Assembly: GCA_902729315.2 (NCBI GenBank)
Contig: LR746274.1
Location: forward strand, 8,078,537 to 8,142,536
From: Spirodela intermedia
Taxonomy: Eukaryota > Streptophyta > Magnoliopsida > Alismatales > Araceae
Reading direction: 5' to 3'
Length of the DNA: 64,000 bases
The translations under genes and the position numbers were made by a program. The number at the start of each line of letters is the position of its first letter. The stretch's first letter is position 1. Positions 1 to 15,100 of the stretch are shown here, in pieces. The notes beneath the pieces were generated by a model, which was given only the letters and a program-made list of their open reading frames with translations, was not told the origin of the DNA and made no database searches.

Positions 1-145
1 GTTTTGAAGTAACCAGTCAGATCATGATGTTCAAAATAATTATAGATTAGTGCCTTCTTGATTTTTACACTGTTTTCGCATGACATGCTGTTAACGTTTA
101 TCATAATCATCTCACTAGCCCCACATTTTTTTTACCATCGTGCAG

Positions 146-3100
146 TACATGCTCTGAACAAGCTACCTTATTCTAAGCTTGACTCAAAGGCTGTTGGCAT
201 CAAGGATGGGGTGATCTTTCTGACGTACAGTAGCTTGATAGCATCTTCAGACAAAGGCCGTTCTCGACTGCAGCAACTTCTACAGTGGTGTGGTTCAGAA
301 TATGATGGTCTTCTGATATTTGACGAGGTACTGGGTGATCCATTGATTTTTAATCTGTAGCCATTAGTCTCTGTCTCATGTGCAGTTTCCTTACTTTTGC
401 CTGGGGTTTTTATCAATTTTTGAGTTCAGACTCATATCCTGGGTTCTTAAATTTGATATAGTGTCACAAAGCAAAAAATCTGATTCCTGAGACTGGGAGC
501 CAGCCAACCCGGACTGGTGAAGCCGTCCTTGAAATCCAGGTTTGTGTTGCTATTGGAACTTTGTTAATGTCTATAGTTACGTTGCATTTATGTTTCTTTT
601 TTTATAATATTCAATTAAATGATTCATTTTACAACACACTATCAGGCAAGGCTTCCTGAGGCTCGAGTGATTTATTGCTCTGCAACTGGTGCATCTGAGC
701 CTCGAAATATGGGATACATGGTCCGACTTGGGCTTTGGGGAGCTGGAACATGTTTTCCGAAATTCCATGATTTTCTTGGTTTGTTCCTATCTACAATCTC
801 TATTTTCTTAGGGATCATGTTTTCTATCATTTTCCTTTGTGGCTGAGTTTAGTGGATGAGGCTTTATGGATTATCCTGTTAATTCTATTTGTATAGCTTG
901 TTTCTATCAGGATTGCTCAAAGGCAGTCAGCTTTTTGATTGCGTACTTACATTAGGTATATCAAAATATTGTTCTCCGAGGAATCATACCTCAGAGCATG
1001 TACTGCTGATAAATGTTAACTTTTCCTGGAGGTGTCGTTGATTGCTTTTGTTAGAGATCTTTTATTTTTAAAGTTAGCTTTTTGGTCTCAACACTTGCTG
1101 CTGTTCTTTTACAAGCTATTGTTGTCAAATATGAAAAGTGAGATTATCCTTGAAGTTATCAATGCTAATTCATCATAAAAATCTTGTTTTCCTTAATAGC
1201 ATACATGTATTTGATATATCTATTGAAGATCGGACTGGGTCCAGTGCACTGGAATGACCACCCTCGTGCTCATGGAGAAAATTCAAAGTTAAGATTGAAG
1301 GAATCTTTTCTCTCATTCAAAACATTATTTACATAGTGGGGGGGTCTAGTATTTATACTAGACCTGGAAGGTTCTAGACACTTATAGATATTCTCGAGAT
1401 TATGTCTCATCAAAACTCCCATCAAGTTGGTGAGTGGATGTCATCCATTCCTAGCTTGAGAATAATCTTTTGTAGTTTTGTGCCAGAGATAGCTTGGGTT
1501 AGTATGTTTGTTAGTTGATTATGTGTAGAGATATCTGACATGTAAATCAAATTTGCTTTCATTTTTTCTTTGATGAAATGACGATCAATCTCCACAACCT
1601 TACTAAAATCATACTGTGTCAGATTATGTACAATATTAATTGCCGACTTGTTGTCACAATAAAATTTCATTGGACTGATTAGAGAAATTTTTAGCTTATG
1701 TAAAGTCTTCACCCATAGTAACTTGTACACACCTTGGGCAAGTGCCCTAAATTCAACTTCAGCACTTGAATGGGCAACTATGTTTTGTTCCTTACTCTTC
1801 CATGTCAATCTTTGGTTAATCATTGATTCTACATAGTTTGCATTCGTAAACATTTTTGCCTCTACCTTTCCATTTCATTTAAAGAGAACTGCTCTACATG
1901 GTGTGCCTTTCAAGTAATGTACTACTCGATATGTTGCATGTAGATGAGATTCTTTTGACTATTGCATAAATTGACTTAGTGTGCCTATTGCATAAGAGAT
2001 ATCTTGTCAAGTATGTGTCAGATAGATCAGTCGACCAATGAGACGTTGATACATCTCATAGTTGGCAGAAACTCTTCATTTGCCATGCATAATTTGTGAT
2101 ATGGATCAATAGGTGTGCTAGTTTACACTCCAATTTTCCAATATCCTTCAATAGATCTGATAGGTACTTGTAACGAGAGATGAAAGTACCTTTAGAAGAC
2201 TGAGCCACTTCAATTCTCAAGAAGTATTTGAGCCAGCTCAATGTCTTGATATCAAATTCTCTAGCCAAGTATTGGCTTAGGTTTTATTTTTCTATTTCAT
2301 CATTTCTTGTGACAATGATATTGTCAACATAAACTAATATAGTAACTCATTGTAGAGGAGAGTGTTTGAAAAAGATGATGTGATTGCCATCACTTTGGCT
2401 ATAATTCAGCTTTTTCATTGCCATAGCAAATCTCTCAAACTAGGCTTAAGGTGATTGTTTGAGTCCATAAAGAGACTTCTGTAACTTACACACATCATTT
2501 GATGATAGCTAATCCTCATATCTTGGTGGAAGAGTCACAAAATTTCGTCAATGAGATCACTATGTAGGAAAGTATTTTTCGCATCATATTGCTGTATGCC
2601 CAATTGAAAATTGTGACTAAAGATAATAGAAGTCTAATTGTGTTCATTTTTGCCATAAATGCAAAGGTTTCCTGGTAAGTAATAACATATACCTATGTAT
2701 AGCCTTTACCAACTAGTCTAGTTTATGTCTGTCAATAAGCCATTGGATTTATTCTTCACAGTAAACACCCATTTACAACTAATTTAGCTTCTTATCCTTG
2801 GGTAATTCCACCAGATCCTAAGTTTGATTTTGTTCGAGGGCTCTCATTTCTTTATCCATGACTTGTTTCCACTTCTTGAATAGAGCTTCTGAAACATTTT
2901 TTGAAATGGTAATGTTGTCTAAGGAAGTGAGGAAGGGCTAATAGGATGGGGAAAACTTTTGATAGGATAAGAAGTTGGTTGATGGGTACAAAAGTTTTTG
3001 TGCACTCTCGTTTTGATTTCCTCAAGGAAATAGGAAGTGGATTGCAGTCTAGGATTTCAATGTCAACAGATGGTACATGTGAGGTATTTTGGATATTATC

Positions 3101-6100
3101 TAAGGCTTGATCAGAATCTTGAATTGGTATAGAGTTATGGATTTCTCCTCTCCTAAAGTAGATTTTGCCAAACTTGAGATGTTTATGAAGTGGATCTGAG
3201 TTAGAAGTAGTTTTCTCATTGAATGAAAGGAGAACAAATGGATTGCCAAAGGAGAAAGTTGCCAAATTATCTAAATGATGATTACTACGATTTGTAGGAG
3301 AGAAGATGATCTTTTGATGGAGATTTTTTAAAATAAGATTTTGCTTCTTGAAATATAATACCTATTGATTAATTTTTTTTGAGGAGGATAATAACATTTT
3401 AACCCTTTCATTATTTAAATATCCATGAAATATGCATTTAAATGATCGTGGGTCTAGTTTTCCTTTGGTCTGATTGTTGTGATGAACAAAGGAGAACCAA
3501 ATACCTTGGTTCTAATGTAGTTTTAATTTGATTATTTGCAAAATGTAATATCAATAGATCTATAGGGCTTTGAAATTCTAAAGTTTGGGTGGGTAATTGA
3601 TTGATATGATATGTTGTTGTTAAGATAGTTGAACTCCATAATTTTTTGGGACATTACTCTAGAATAAGATTGATCTAGTTACTTCTAAGATATGTCAATT
3701 TTTCATCTCAACTAGGCCATTTTGCTGTGGAATACATATGTAGGAGGATTCTTATCATTATTAGATCTAAATTTCTTTATGTATATGCTAAATTGATTTT
3801 TAATCATAATAGGAAAAAGTTTTAAGGTCTCACGTACATCAAATTTCTGCTTTAGAAAGAAATACCCATGTGCAAAGAATACAATCATCTATAAAAGTGA
3901 CAAAACACTTATTTTAAGGGCACACATACATCAACTTTCTACTTTGGAAGAAATACGGTTGTGCAACGAGTACAATCATCTATGAAAGTGACACATCACT
4001 TATTTCCTACAAGATCATTATTGAGATAGGGTCCTTTAATGTCACTATATATGCAGAAGAAATTAATCTCACTCTTTTCTCCTTGTTTTCAAAAGAAGTA
4101 TGAATGTGTTTGGAGAGTTCACATACATTGCACTTAAGAGTGTCTAAGGAAACCTTTTGAAATAAGGAAGGGAAAAAGTTTTTCATAATGCTGAAGGAAG
4201 GATGGACCATTCTTCAGTGGAGTAGCCATATTTTGGGGAGGTCTCTTAGGGGATCTAAAGGTTGATCTGCTTTCGTGAGATATGTTTGACTTAGTCCTTC
4301 CAAGAGGTAGAGTCCTTCATGTTCTCTAGCACCTCCAATCCTTTTGTGTTTTACCTTATCAAATATCACATAGATATCCTCATCAAAATAGACACAGTAA
4401 GGTGAATTGTTCACAAGTTTCTTTACATAGATGAGATTTGTAAATAATTTTAGGATAGAAGTACAATGCTAAGTATTTAAAGAAGCTCAAGTTTGAGGTC
4501 TCTTATACTAACAACTATTAGAAGAGAACTATCAGCAGTTGATACTTTGACATATGCAGTCACTAGAATAAGGATTGTATTAAATAAAATGATGAGAAGA
4601 ATTTGACATATGATCATTGCAAGGTTAGTGTATGTAGTTGGTTACCAGGGGCCCATACAGTATTAGTGTCAGTAGTAATGTTAATCTTGTATGGGCCATT
4701 GGAGACAATGATAGGCAATTAATAGGGTCTGAACATGTGGTCAGCCTGGGGTATCTCAATGTGTAAGTAGTGCACTAGGGTACTAATAGCAAGATAGAGC
4801 TGCTGATTGTCATCTTAATTCAGCCTATCATGACATCCACATATTGGAGAAATACTTTGGCCTCGAGGTACCTCATTAGTGTCATATTCTTATATAAGGT
4901 AGTGTCAAAGGCATTATGATAGGAGAATATGATTATAAGATCTTAAAGCTCCTCGGTGCACATCTCTATGATTTTTTATTTTTTGCCACTCAAGTAGTAC
5001 ACCCCAACAGGGTACCATATTGAGTGGGTTAACACAGACTAGTACGCCTTCAAGAATTGGTCATAATGTAAGACTGGGGGGATTGTGATGTTGAAGAGCC
5101 TTGTGACAATGTCAACTTTTGCAATCTCTTTAGTCCTACCTTATGACCAGTTCTTGGAGGCCTACTAGTATGTGTTGGCCCACTTAATATAGTACCATGT
5201 TAGGGCATGTTACCTTAGTGGTGGGAAATAGAAATCACATAGACATGCACCAAGGAGCTATAAGCTCTTGTAACCATATTCTCCCATCATGGCACCCTTG
5301 GCACCACCCTATCTAAGAAAATGACACTAATGAGGTACCTCGAGGCCAAAGTATTCCTCTAAGATGTGGACATCATCATGAGCTAAATCAAGATGACAAT
5401 TGGCAGCTCTATCTTGCTGTTGATACCCAGATGGACTGCTTGAACATGGAGGCACCCTAGGCTGACCATATGTTCAGACCCTATTCCTTGTATGTCATTG
5501 TCCTCAATGGCCTGAAAGAGTGGTGAAATGTCCCTAGATGGAGCTCTAATTTTAAGAGAGTTGTGAAACTTACTAGGCTGAATGGGTGTGTATTGTGTTA
5601 GTCAACTTCAACTTTTCCAATTCCACTCGAAGTTGTTCTATCTCATTTAGTCAAACTAGGGAGGGATCTTGGGCCTCAAATGGTGACTAAGAGTTGGGTT
5701 AGTAGGCAGGTTTAGCGTCAAATGTTCTTGGCTTCCATGATTTCCAAAGGTGGGGTTCTGTGGCTTACCATGGAGTTTCCAACATCTATCTCTAGTGTGA
5801 TGAGTTTTTTACAATATGTGCACCAAAGATTATCCTAATAATCAAATTCCATGATTTTTCGTAATTAATTTTTTTTATGCTTGTTGATCGATCTTCTTCT
5901 TAATCACTCAATCAACAGTTTGCTGTATTGTCTTTACAGATTTCAATTTTTACATATGAACGAGTTCAAAATTTAGACGTTCTTAAATTTTTTATAGGTG
6001 CCCTGGATAAGGGTGGGGTAGGGGCACTGGAGCTTGTTGCTATGGACATGAAAGCAAGGTAGTGCCTTTAAAGTAGTGATAGAGTGATTTTGATTCTTGT

Positions 6101-9100
6101 TACATGTTATTTATTGGGCTTTAATTAAAAATGTTCAGGGGCATGTACGTCTGCCGCACCCTTAGCTACAAAGGTGCTGACTTTGAAGTGATTGAAGCTC
6201 CTTTGGAGGAAAAAATGATGGTACATAATACTTTCTGAAAGCATTGCTCTAACATCCTAATGGGCAATAAATTTTCGTTGTTACCTCTATTACGGAAATT
6301 ATACTTTGAATCTTGAGTGGAAGATGCGAACTCATGGTGCTTTCCTATATCTTTTATCTGTGGACTCTTTTGCTGTCTTTTTAGTAATGCCGATTCATGG
6401 TCAACAAGCATCTTTCTTGTTCCTGTACTTTTCTTTGAGTTGGGAGCACCTTACACTATGGTGGTTGATTGCACATCTGTTGGACCATTTGTTTTTTTTT
6501 TTTCACCCACTCTTCATTTATGAATCATTGTTGATTTGTAATGGAACTGCTGATAACACTTTTCAGAACATGTACAACAAAGCAGCTGAATTTTGGGCTG
6601 AATTACGGGTTGAGTTACTCTCTGCTAGTGCATTTCTTTATGAGGAGAAGCCCACTTCTAATCAGCTGTGGCGACTATATTGGGCAAGCCATCAGGTAAT
6701 ATTTATTATTTTCATAATATTTTGGTCTTTATTACTTTAATATTGTACATGCTTCTTTTCAGGATTTGTTTCTGATTTTTCTTTCAATTCCTCAATCGGT
6801 GCAGCGCTTCTTTCGGCACATGTGCATGTCTGCTAAAGTACCTGCTGTTGTGAGACTGGCAAAACAGGCATTGTTGGAGAACAAATGTGCAGTGATTGGC
6901 CTTCAGAGTACTGGAGAGGCTCGAACAGAGGAAGCTGTGACCAAATATGTGTGCCATCTTTCGCATATTTTCTGATCCTATTCTGTTTGCTTTTTGAATG
7001 CCTGAAATTTCCATATTCTTTTGTTTTTATGCATATACGTCAGTAATTTTTTGTTTTCCTGATTGAGAAGGGGCTTGAATTGGATGACTTTGTTTCTGGC
7101 CCGAAGGAGCTTTTGGTAAAATTGGTTGAAGAAAACTATCCTTTGCCTCCAGACCCTGAACCCCTGTCAGGTCAATTGTCTGTTTCTCCCTTTTGCAATT
7201 TACATGGAAATTTGTTGTTAGTCTGTGTCCAGATGGTTTGTTAATTCCATTGCAGGGGATGATTGTGAGAAAACCCCACAGAAGAAAAGGCATTTAGCAT
7301 CTCCTAGCATCCCGACAAAAGGAAGGGCTAGGAAAGCTGCAAAGTGGGTACCACCAGAAATTGACAGTGATGAAGAACTTCTCAGTAAGTTTCCATACAA
7401 ACTGTGCTCTTTGTTCTGCATAAACAACTTCTATTTTTACTTGATGAAAGACAATTTAATCGTTTTGACTCTTTCAACTTGCAATGAATATACTTAGATG
7501 CTGAATTGGTTGCATGCAGGTATACTAATAGCACCTATCATTCACTTACTGAACTGTTTTCTGGTAAACTAGGTTTTTTATTTTATGCATTTTTATTTTT
7601 TACTACAAGTTTTAACGTTACTTCTTGATTTGAGTGAAACCTTTTTTGCTTTATATTACTGCTTCAAGTGTTATGTTCTATTCTTATGGGAAAAATCGGT
7701 TAAAGAAAATCTTGATAGCTTAATGGGCTGACGTTCCTGCACTTCTTAATTCCTAAAATTTCTTAGCGTGTTGCAATTATGTAACATAATATCATATGTA
7801 TGCAACCATGTGCCATGATGTACATTTGTATGCTTAGCACGTTCATTCTTCATTGACGTTCAGAAAAGTGAAAAGATAAAAATTATAACAGTTTGTATTT
7901 GCCTGATGATATAAAATTTCTTTTAAAGAGTATCTGCTACTGGAAAAGAATCAATGTGGGCAAATTGCCCTTCTGCAATACGATTTTGTAAAACTTAAAA
8001 TCCTTAGAGTTTTTTCACAGAAGCCTCACTTCTATCGACAATTTCAATTACACGAATTTTTCGTGATTTATTTATTTATTTTACGAAACATAATATACAT
8101 CTTTTTTGCTAATGAAGCACTTGTCCGATCCATTCAAAATATTCTGCTTTCAGGTTCCAATATATATTTTTGAATCACAATCATGGCCTAGATATTTTGA
8201 TATTATTTAATGGCAAACTGAATGGATGATTTCTTTGTATTTGACGCAGTGGATTCTGATTTTGAGTCCGGTGAGTCAGATGATGAATTTCAAATCTGTG
8301 ACGTCTGCAATGTTGAAGAGGTAAAGATTTGGTAAATGTTCATGCTTTCATGTGGTGCATCTCATCAAATTTCTGTTGCTCGTTTCTTGTAGGAGAGAAA
8401 GAAGCTTGTCCGTTGTTCATGTTGTGGGCAACATTTCCACCCTTCTTGCTTGGTACCACCTTTGTTGGACCTTCCATCTGCTAATTGGTCATGTCACTCG
8501 TGCAAGGAAAAGACTGATGAGTATCTTCAGGGAAGACATGCCTATGTCGCTGAAATGCGGAAGAGGTGTTTGCTTTTATTTTGTATGACGAGTCTTCGAC
8601 TTATAGGGATATTTTTTTTCTGGAATTAGAGGAAAGAGTAGTAATGTTGTATCAAATTTAATGAGTAGGTATGAAGCAGCTAAGGACCGGAAGCTAAAGA
8701 TTTTGGAGATAATTCGTTCCTTGGATCTTCCAAATAATCCCCTGGATGATATTATTGATCAAGTGAGTTCTGTATTGTGTAAACACTTTGCCATTTCTGT
8801 CAAGAAGAAGCCTTTTCTCAGTAAATCTCATTGTTGATTTTATATTCATTAGACATGTTTTACTATTTTAGTGCACTGACTTCAAGTGTTTTAAGTATGA
8901 AAAGTAGGGTCCATTGTTCAGGATTATTAAAAAATGGGCATTCTGTCATTAGCCTTTCTCTATATTTCTAGATTTTATTTTAATTTAAGGGGAGATAGAT
9001 GCTTGGTATTTTGTTATAGTGGGATAGGTGTTTTGGGCGAAATTTATTGAAGTATACTGCTTGAACTTATATTAAGATGGCAAATGGTAATTCTCATTCA

Positions 9101-12100
9101 ATAGGGCGCACATATCACCGAACTGAGAACATCGGATTCCTATATGTAATGAATGTGTTTGAACTTCGGGTATTAATAGTATAGATTTTTATGTAATTTC
9201 TAGGGTACAGCTACCATCGGATTTAGAATTTTGGACCCCTAATGTGAGGAGTTTAGGCGGCCTGTTAGTTTCGATCGCCAAATTTGCCATGAGATTTACT
9301 GAATTACATTCAGTCATTTCAGCACTTACGCTTGAAATCAATTTTTCATCACTTAATTATTATTATTCTTATTGCATTCTATTACATATGATTGCATCAG
9401 TCGCTGGTCAATTAAGCTCAACTGCACTCAATTATACCAAAATCCAAAAAATATAAAATTAACCCTTTATCTTGTAATGGGTAATTGTTGCTAACTACTT
9501 CAAATTATTGAATTTTCAGCAAATGGTGCTGATATAGTTCTTATATATTAGTTATTCACCCTCTTAAGTTAAATTTGGGGTGTCTGATCTTCCGACTTAT
9601 ATTTATCTTGTAGTTATGTGTAACTGCATGCAATGATGCTCAGCTGTAGTTTGATTAGGCTTAAATTAGGTGAATTTTTTCTACCCTTATTGAGTGTCAA
9701 TCATGCTTCATGTTAATTTCTAATGAGGTTAGGCACTGATTTGCATAATGTTATTTTTTTCAAATTTTACTTGATTTCACTTGAATTTCAAGAGTTATCT
9801 TTCGTCCTAATTTTTTTTTTTCACTGGACTTGTCAACCAAAGATTATTGGCTTTGTAAACTCCAAACTAGTTAAAGCAGATCTTATTTCCATAATGTTGG
9901 TGATTCTCTATGCTGTTTTCTTCGTCATAATCATCTCAGCTTATCTTACTCAACTGGGAGAGAGGAATCACACCAATGAAATTATAAAGCTAGAACTCTG
10001 ACAAAAACATGTTCGGTATTGCATTTATTTAATGAATCTCCATAGTGATTATATCCATGTATGGTCTTGTGGCACATGTGACTATGATCAATTAATGTCT
10101 CATGAGTGCATGTGCTTTTTATGAGGGTAAGATATGACGCTTGCAGTTGCGTAACACTCTTCGTTAATTCTGTCTTTGTTTTCTACACTGGTTATTGAGG
10201 CTGCTGTCATTTCAGTGTATGCGTGAGTTTTTGTTTACCTGTAATGTTGGTTTCGAACGTCTATTTACTCTCTCCTGGTAACTGAGACGTTAATAGCTGG
10301 GAGGCCCTGAAAATGTCGCTGAAATAACGGGCAGGCGGGGTATGCTTGTTAGGGCTTCTGGCGGGAAAGGAGTCATCTATCAGGCGAGAAGCACGTGAGT
10401 AGGACTAATTTGGTTTTTTCTCTTGTTTTACCGTAATAGCATTTCTTGAATTACTCTTACTCAATTTTGCAGAAAAGAGGTTTCCATGGAAATGGTTAAT
10501 ATGCACGAAAAGCAATTGTTTATGGATGGAAAAAAGTTGGTTGCAGTAATCTCTGAAGCTGGATCTGCTGGGGTTTCTCTTCATGCCGATAGAAGAGCTA
10601 TCAATCAAGTAACATTTCCTTGAGTTGTTTCTTTTGCCTGGTGTAAATTATTTAAATGTAGCTTCATTGCATACTTTATGTGAATATCACATGGCTATTG
10701 AACAAATCATAGTGTTATTTCCATTTTTGAAAATGCTCTATAATGTTTTCTTCGCCAGAAAAGGAGGGTTCATATTACTCTTGAACTTCCTTGGAGTGCT
10801 GATCGTGCAATCCAGCAGTTTGGAAGAAGTCACAGATCTAATCAAGCTTGTGCCCCTGAATACCGGTGTGTTACTCATATCCTTCCGTATTATATTTATC
10901 AAAATTTTAATATAATTCACAAGTGAATATTGTGCCTGTCCTGTCAGATTTATAGAAGAGACTGATGCAAACCTGCATAGTGCCGATGTGCAATATCCAC
11001 TATCTAGAGTTTACGGGTGACATCTGGTAGATAGGTCGCTTTGCTTCTAGATCATTTGCTCCTAGTTGATCCTTAGGCAGCATATTTTTCTTGGTTATTG
11101 GTCAATGGATCCTGAAGCTTTACATACATTTCAAAGTGTACCTGCTTTCTGTTTTTTCTTTAATCAAACATGAAGCATAGACCAGGTTTGATAATTTTCT
11201 TTTCTCATTTAATGTCGTTAATTAGTCGGGTACCCATGAAGAGTTCCTTAATATTCATTATTTCCTTGAATCTGTGTAGAGTTATTAGCCAGGAGCATCA
11301 ACGGCAGAAATATGGAAAATTTCTGTAAATAGAGAAAGATGATGGGGAAAATTGGCTATATTGGCACGTGAGCTATCTACTTAGGCAATATTGCGCCTCG
11401 CCTAAGGTTGTTGTTTTCTAATGTTTCCTTGAAAGACTGAAAAATGAGGAAGAAATTGATGTGCCTGGAACAGCCACGCCTGTTGTTCACCAGTGGAGGA
11501 CAGAGGACTAGGGAAGGCAATATCAGATGAAAAAGAATTAGAAAGGGTGACAAAGTGCTGGAAAAGGAACTTCTCCGAACTGCTACTGTCAAAACGAAGA
11601 GAGGGAAATAGATAGAGTGGGGGATGAATTTTCCTCTATCTCAGCAGACAAAGGGAAGGAGGGGGAAACCACCTCGCATTTCGTTGACATTTACCACCCC
11701 TTAAAGAGGGAATGAAACCTACACGATCTTTCCCAATATACCCTCAAGCTACACGTTCCTGTGATGACCACCATCACAGTGTGAGTTCCCATACATGGTG
11801 CATTATGATTTATAAATGCTAACAGGCTACAGGTTCCTGTGATGACCATCGTCACGGTGTTAATTTCCATACATGGTGCAACATGATTGAGAATTCTTAA
11901 TGGCCACCAATCACCGTCAGCCTCAATGGATCTGTGGAGACACCCCTCTGCTGGTCACCGTAGACAAGCCATCTCCTCTCATTTGAGGAAAAGGCAATCA
12001 GGAGCTTTGAACATTTCAGCATTTGAGTTAGGAGTGCATTTTATTAAATTAAAACTCTCATATACTTATACATGCATAAAGAATGTATGTATAAATATTT

Positions 12101-15100
12101 CGTTTCTAAGACTGGATTAAGCTCTTCCCCTTAAACTTACTGATTTGGGAGTATAGATCCTGATCTGGATTGAATTATGCCTGCTGATTTGGCAATCTCA
12201 TCTGATTGAAAAATGTAATGCTAGTACATAGCTGACCCTCCTTTAGATTCACATTAGATTTTATCCCAGGCTGTCATATATCAAACTAATAGATTAGTTC
12301 GCGTGCATTCGAAGGTTGGAGATGAGAAAAAGACAAATGGATGCAGAAGATACATTGATCTTCTTATGTAATGGTTAATGATATCTGAACAGCAGCCTGG
12401 CCGTCCAAGGTGAAAATCAACGAAGGGATGCCAGCTTGAAATAAAGAACTGAATTAGGCGGATGAACCCATTCTTTCTACTACTTTTTTGTGACTGTAAT
12501 TTTTTACTACTTAGGCTGATATTACGCATGATAATGCGGATAAAATACCTCCGTCAGCTTATAAAATTTATGGACTCGCTAGTTTTAAAAGACCTAAACT
12601 TATTTTTTGGCTGTTTCTCATTCTAAGAACTTTTGTGAAGCCTTATTTTTACCAACCTTGGTGGTGAAAGACGCTTTGCATCAACAGTTGCAAAGAGGCT
12701 GGAGACACTCGGAGCTTTGACACAAGGGGATCGCAGGTCTCTCTAATTTCGAGTATCATTTGTACTGACCCATGAACATTCATAGATTTTGAGTTAATCA
12801 TGCCCTTTTACTCTGGACTTGACGCACTACTCACCTTGTACAGGGCTGGGCTATCATTAAGTGCTTACAATTATGACTGCAGCTACGGAAAAAAAGCCTT
12901 GGTGATGATGTATAAAGGAATAATGGAGCAGGTCCTGTTAATTGATATGAATTCAAAATATATCTGCATTGTGTCAGTCATTTATTGCATTGATTTATTT
13001 ACATCTACAGGATCCTCTGCCAGTTGCGCCTCCTGGATGCTCACCTGAAAAACCGGCTTCCATTCAGGAATTTCTAATCAAAGCAAAAGCAGCTCTTATA
13101 TCAGTGGGAGTTGTTAGGGATACAATTATTGGTATGTTCTAACAATCATGAGCATCATGATGCCTTTATCACCCAAAAAACATTGTATTCCTCGGTTCTT
13201 TTTTGTGTAACATCAAGTGTGTAGACCTCTAACCTTTAAGGTGGCCAATATTTCAGACATCATTGGAAGGCATTGTTTTTACAGTTCCGGCAGTGTAGGT
13301 GACAATCTACAGAGTTAGCTGGGTCATGTTCAATTTCGGGTTAAGCACTGTGTTGTAATTCTTTTAATATTTATTGGCCGTAAGAATTACTATTTGAATG
13401 GAGTATTCTTTTATTTAGAGTAATCTGAGGTTTGAAAGCCAACATGATCTCCATTAGTCCCTTTTTAAATATTCCACTTCAAGAGGGTGAAACCTATACT
13501 AAGTGGCTATTCGTTCCCTACCTGAATCACACAGGTCTGACAGTCTGTAGCAGTTTTTTTTAAAGGTTTTGAAGTTCTAACGTGCTCCAACCTTTTGTCA
13601 GAACTGGTTAATTACAATCAATCATGGGGGATCCTGAAAAGAGGTTCCTACTGCAACAGATAAAATACCAGGACTGTTTATGAATCTCCCAAAGATGTGA
13701 TCCTAACTTTTTTGTTTTTTAGGGAAAGCTGACAAGTTATTCTACTATTTTAAAAGTTTGATGAGGATTATGAAGACCCAACCCACCTTAGAGACCCAGT
13801 TAGTAGATTACAAGCAATGGTACTGTATATAGAATCAACAACCATCAGATTTAAGATAGATCAATTGCAAACATATGAATCGCTGACCTAGGACACTTGT
13901 CGGAGAACAGTTTACTGTATAATTGTGAGACATCAACTCAATACCTTTTAAACCAATATATATCCCCTACCCAGTTCTGCGTTATCTATATTCAAGTCAT
14001 TATTCTTCAAACCTGAAATTGATTCGAGCAATGTTTTTTAGACCAAGTCAGGAAAAAAATAGATTTAATGTTAGACCAATTATTTAAAATGTGGGTTTAA
14101 ACCCTGAAGTGGCATTGGCAACATAAAATGTATCTTAGATGGTTTTCTTGTATGATTAGGATAATTGTGTCAATGCGCTGGAGGATTTTGGCAGTTTTGG
14201 ATTACAAGTTCATAGTCCTACAGTATGTGAGCCTTTAAAAAGGATTTTTAATATCCAAGTCTTTGTAAAATCTGATGCAGGCAGTGGAAAGGATATTGGG
14301 AAGCTTTCGGGTCGTATTGTGGATTCAGATATGCATGATGTTGGACGATTTCTCAATAGGCTTTTGGGCTTACCTCCTTACTTTCAAAATAGGTATATGA
14401 ATGGTTGAGAGTAAGTTGTTTTCACGTATGTGTCCCTTTGTTTCATTGGATGCTTGACTTTTGTGTGCAGGCTTTTTGAGTTTTTCACCAACATTCTTGA
14501 TCTTTTAATAAGTAATGCTCGAAAAGAAGGACAATTCGACTTTGGAATTGTTGATATCAAAGCAAATGTTATTGAACTACGAGGACCACCGAAGGTTCGA
14601 TATGCCTGAAATATAACTTCATTGCTCTTAATTTTCTGTAAAATCTAACTATATTATCTTACAGACTGTTCATGTAGATCAAATGACTGGTGCGCCTACC
14701 ATGTTGTTCACATTCACTGTCGACCGTGGAATGACTTGGGAGGTAAATGCTCGGACCTTTATTGTCCATGGTCTTATATATTTAGCTTTCACCCTCCATG
14801 CCTGGTTTTTCATAAGTTATCGACTTGGTGTTTTTGGGAAATGGGAGATCCAACCCAGATTTATGGTTTAGTTCCACTTGAAAGACTTATACTTGAGAGG
14901 GGAATGATTATACTTAGGATGGTGGGAGATTTAGTGGCACTGCTGTTTCATGTGATTACCCAGAAGTTTTTCTTTTCTTGTGCTAATTGACTCTTCTCAT
15001 CAACCCATTTTTCACTGTGCTTGTATACCAAATGTGGATAGAGAAATAAATAATGGCCAAAGGAGATGAAAATATGGATCCTGATCATTCAGCCTGGCCA

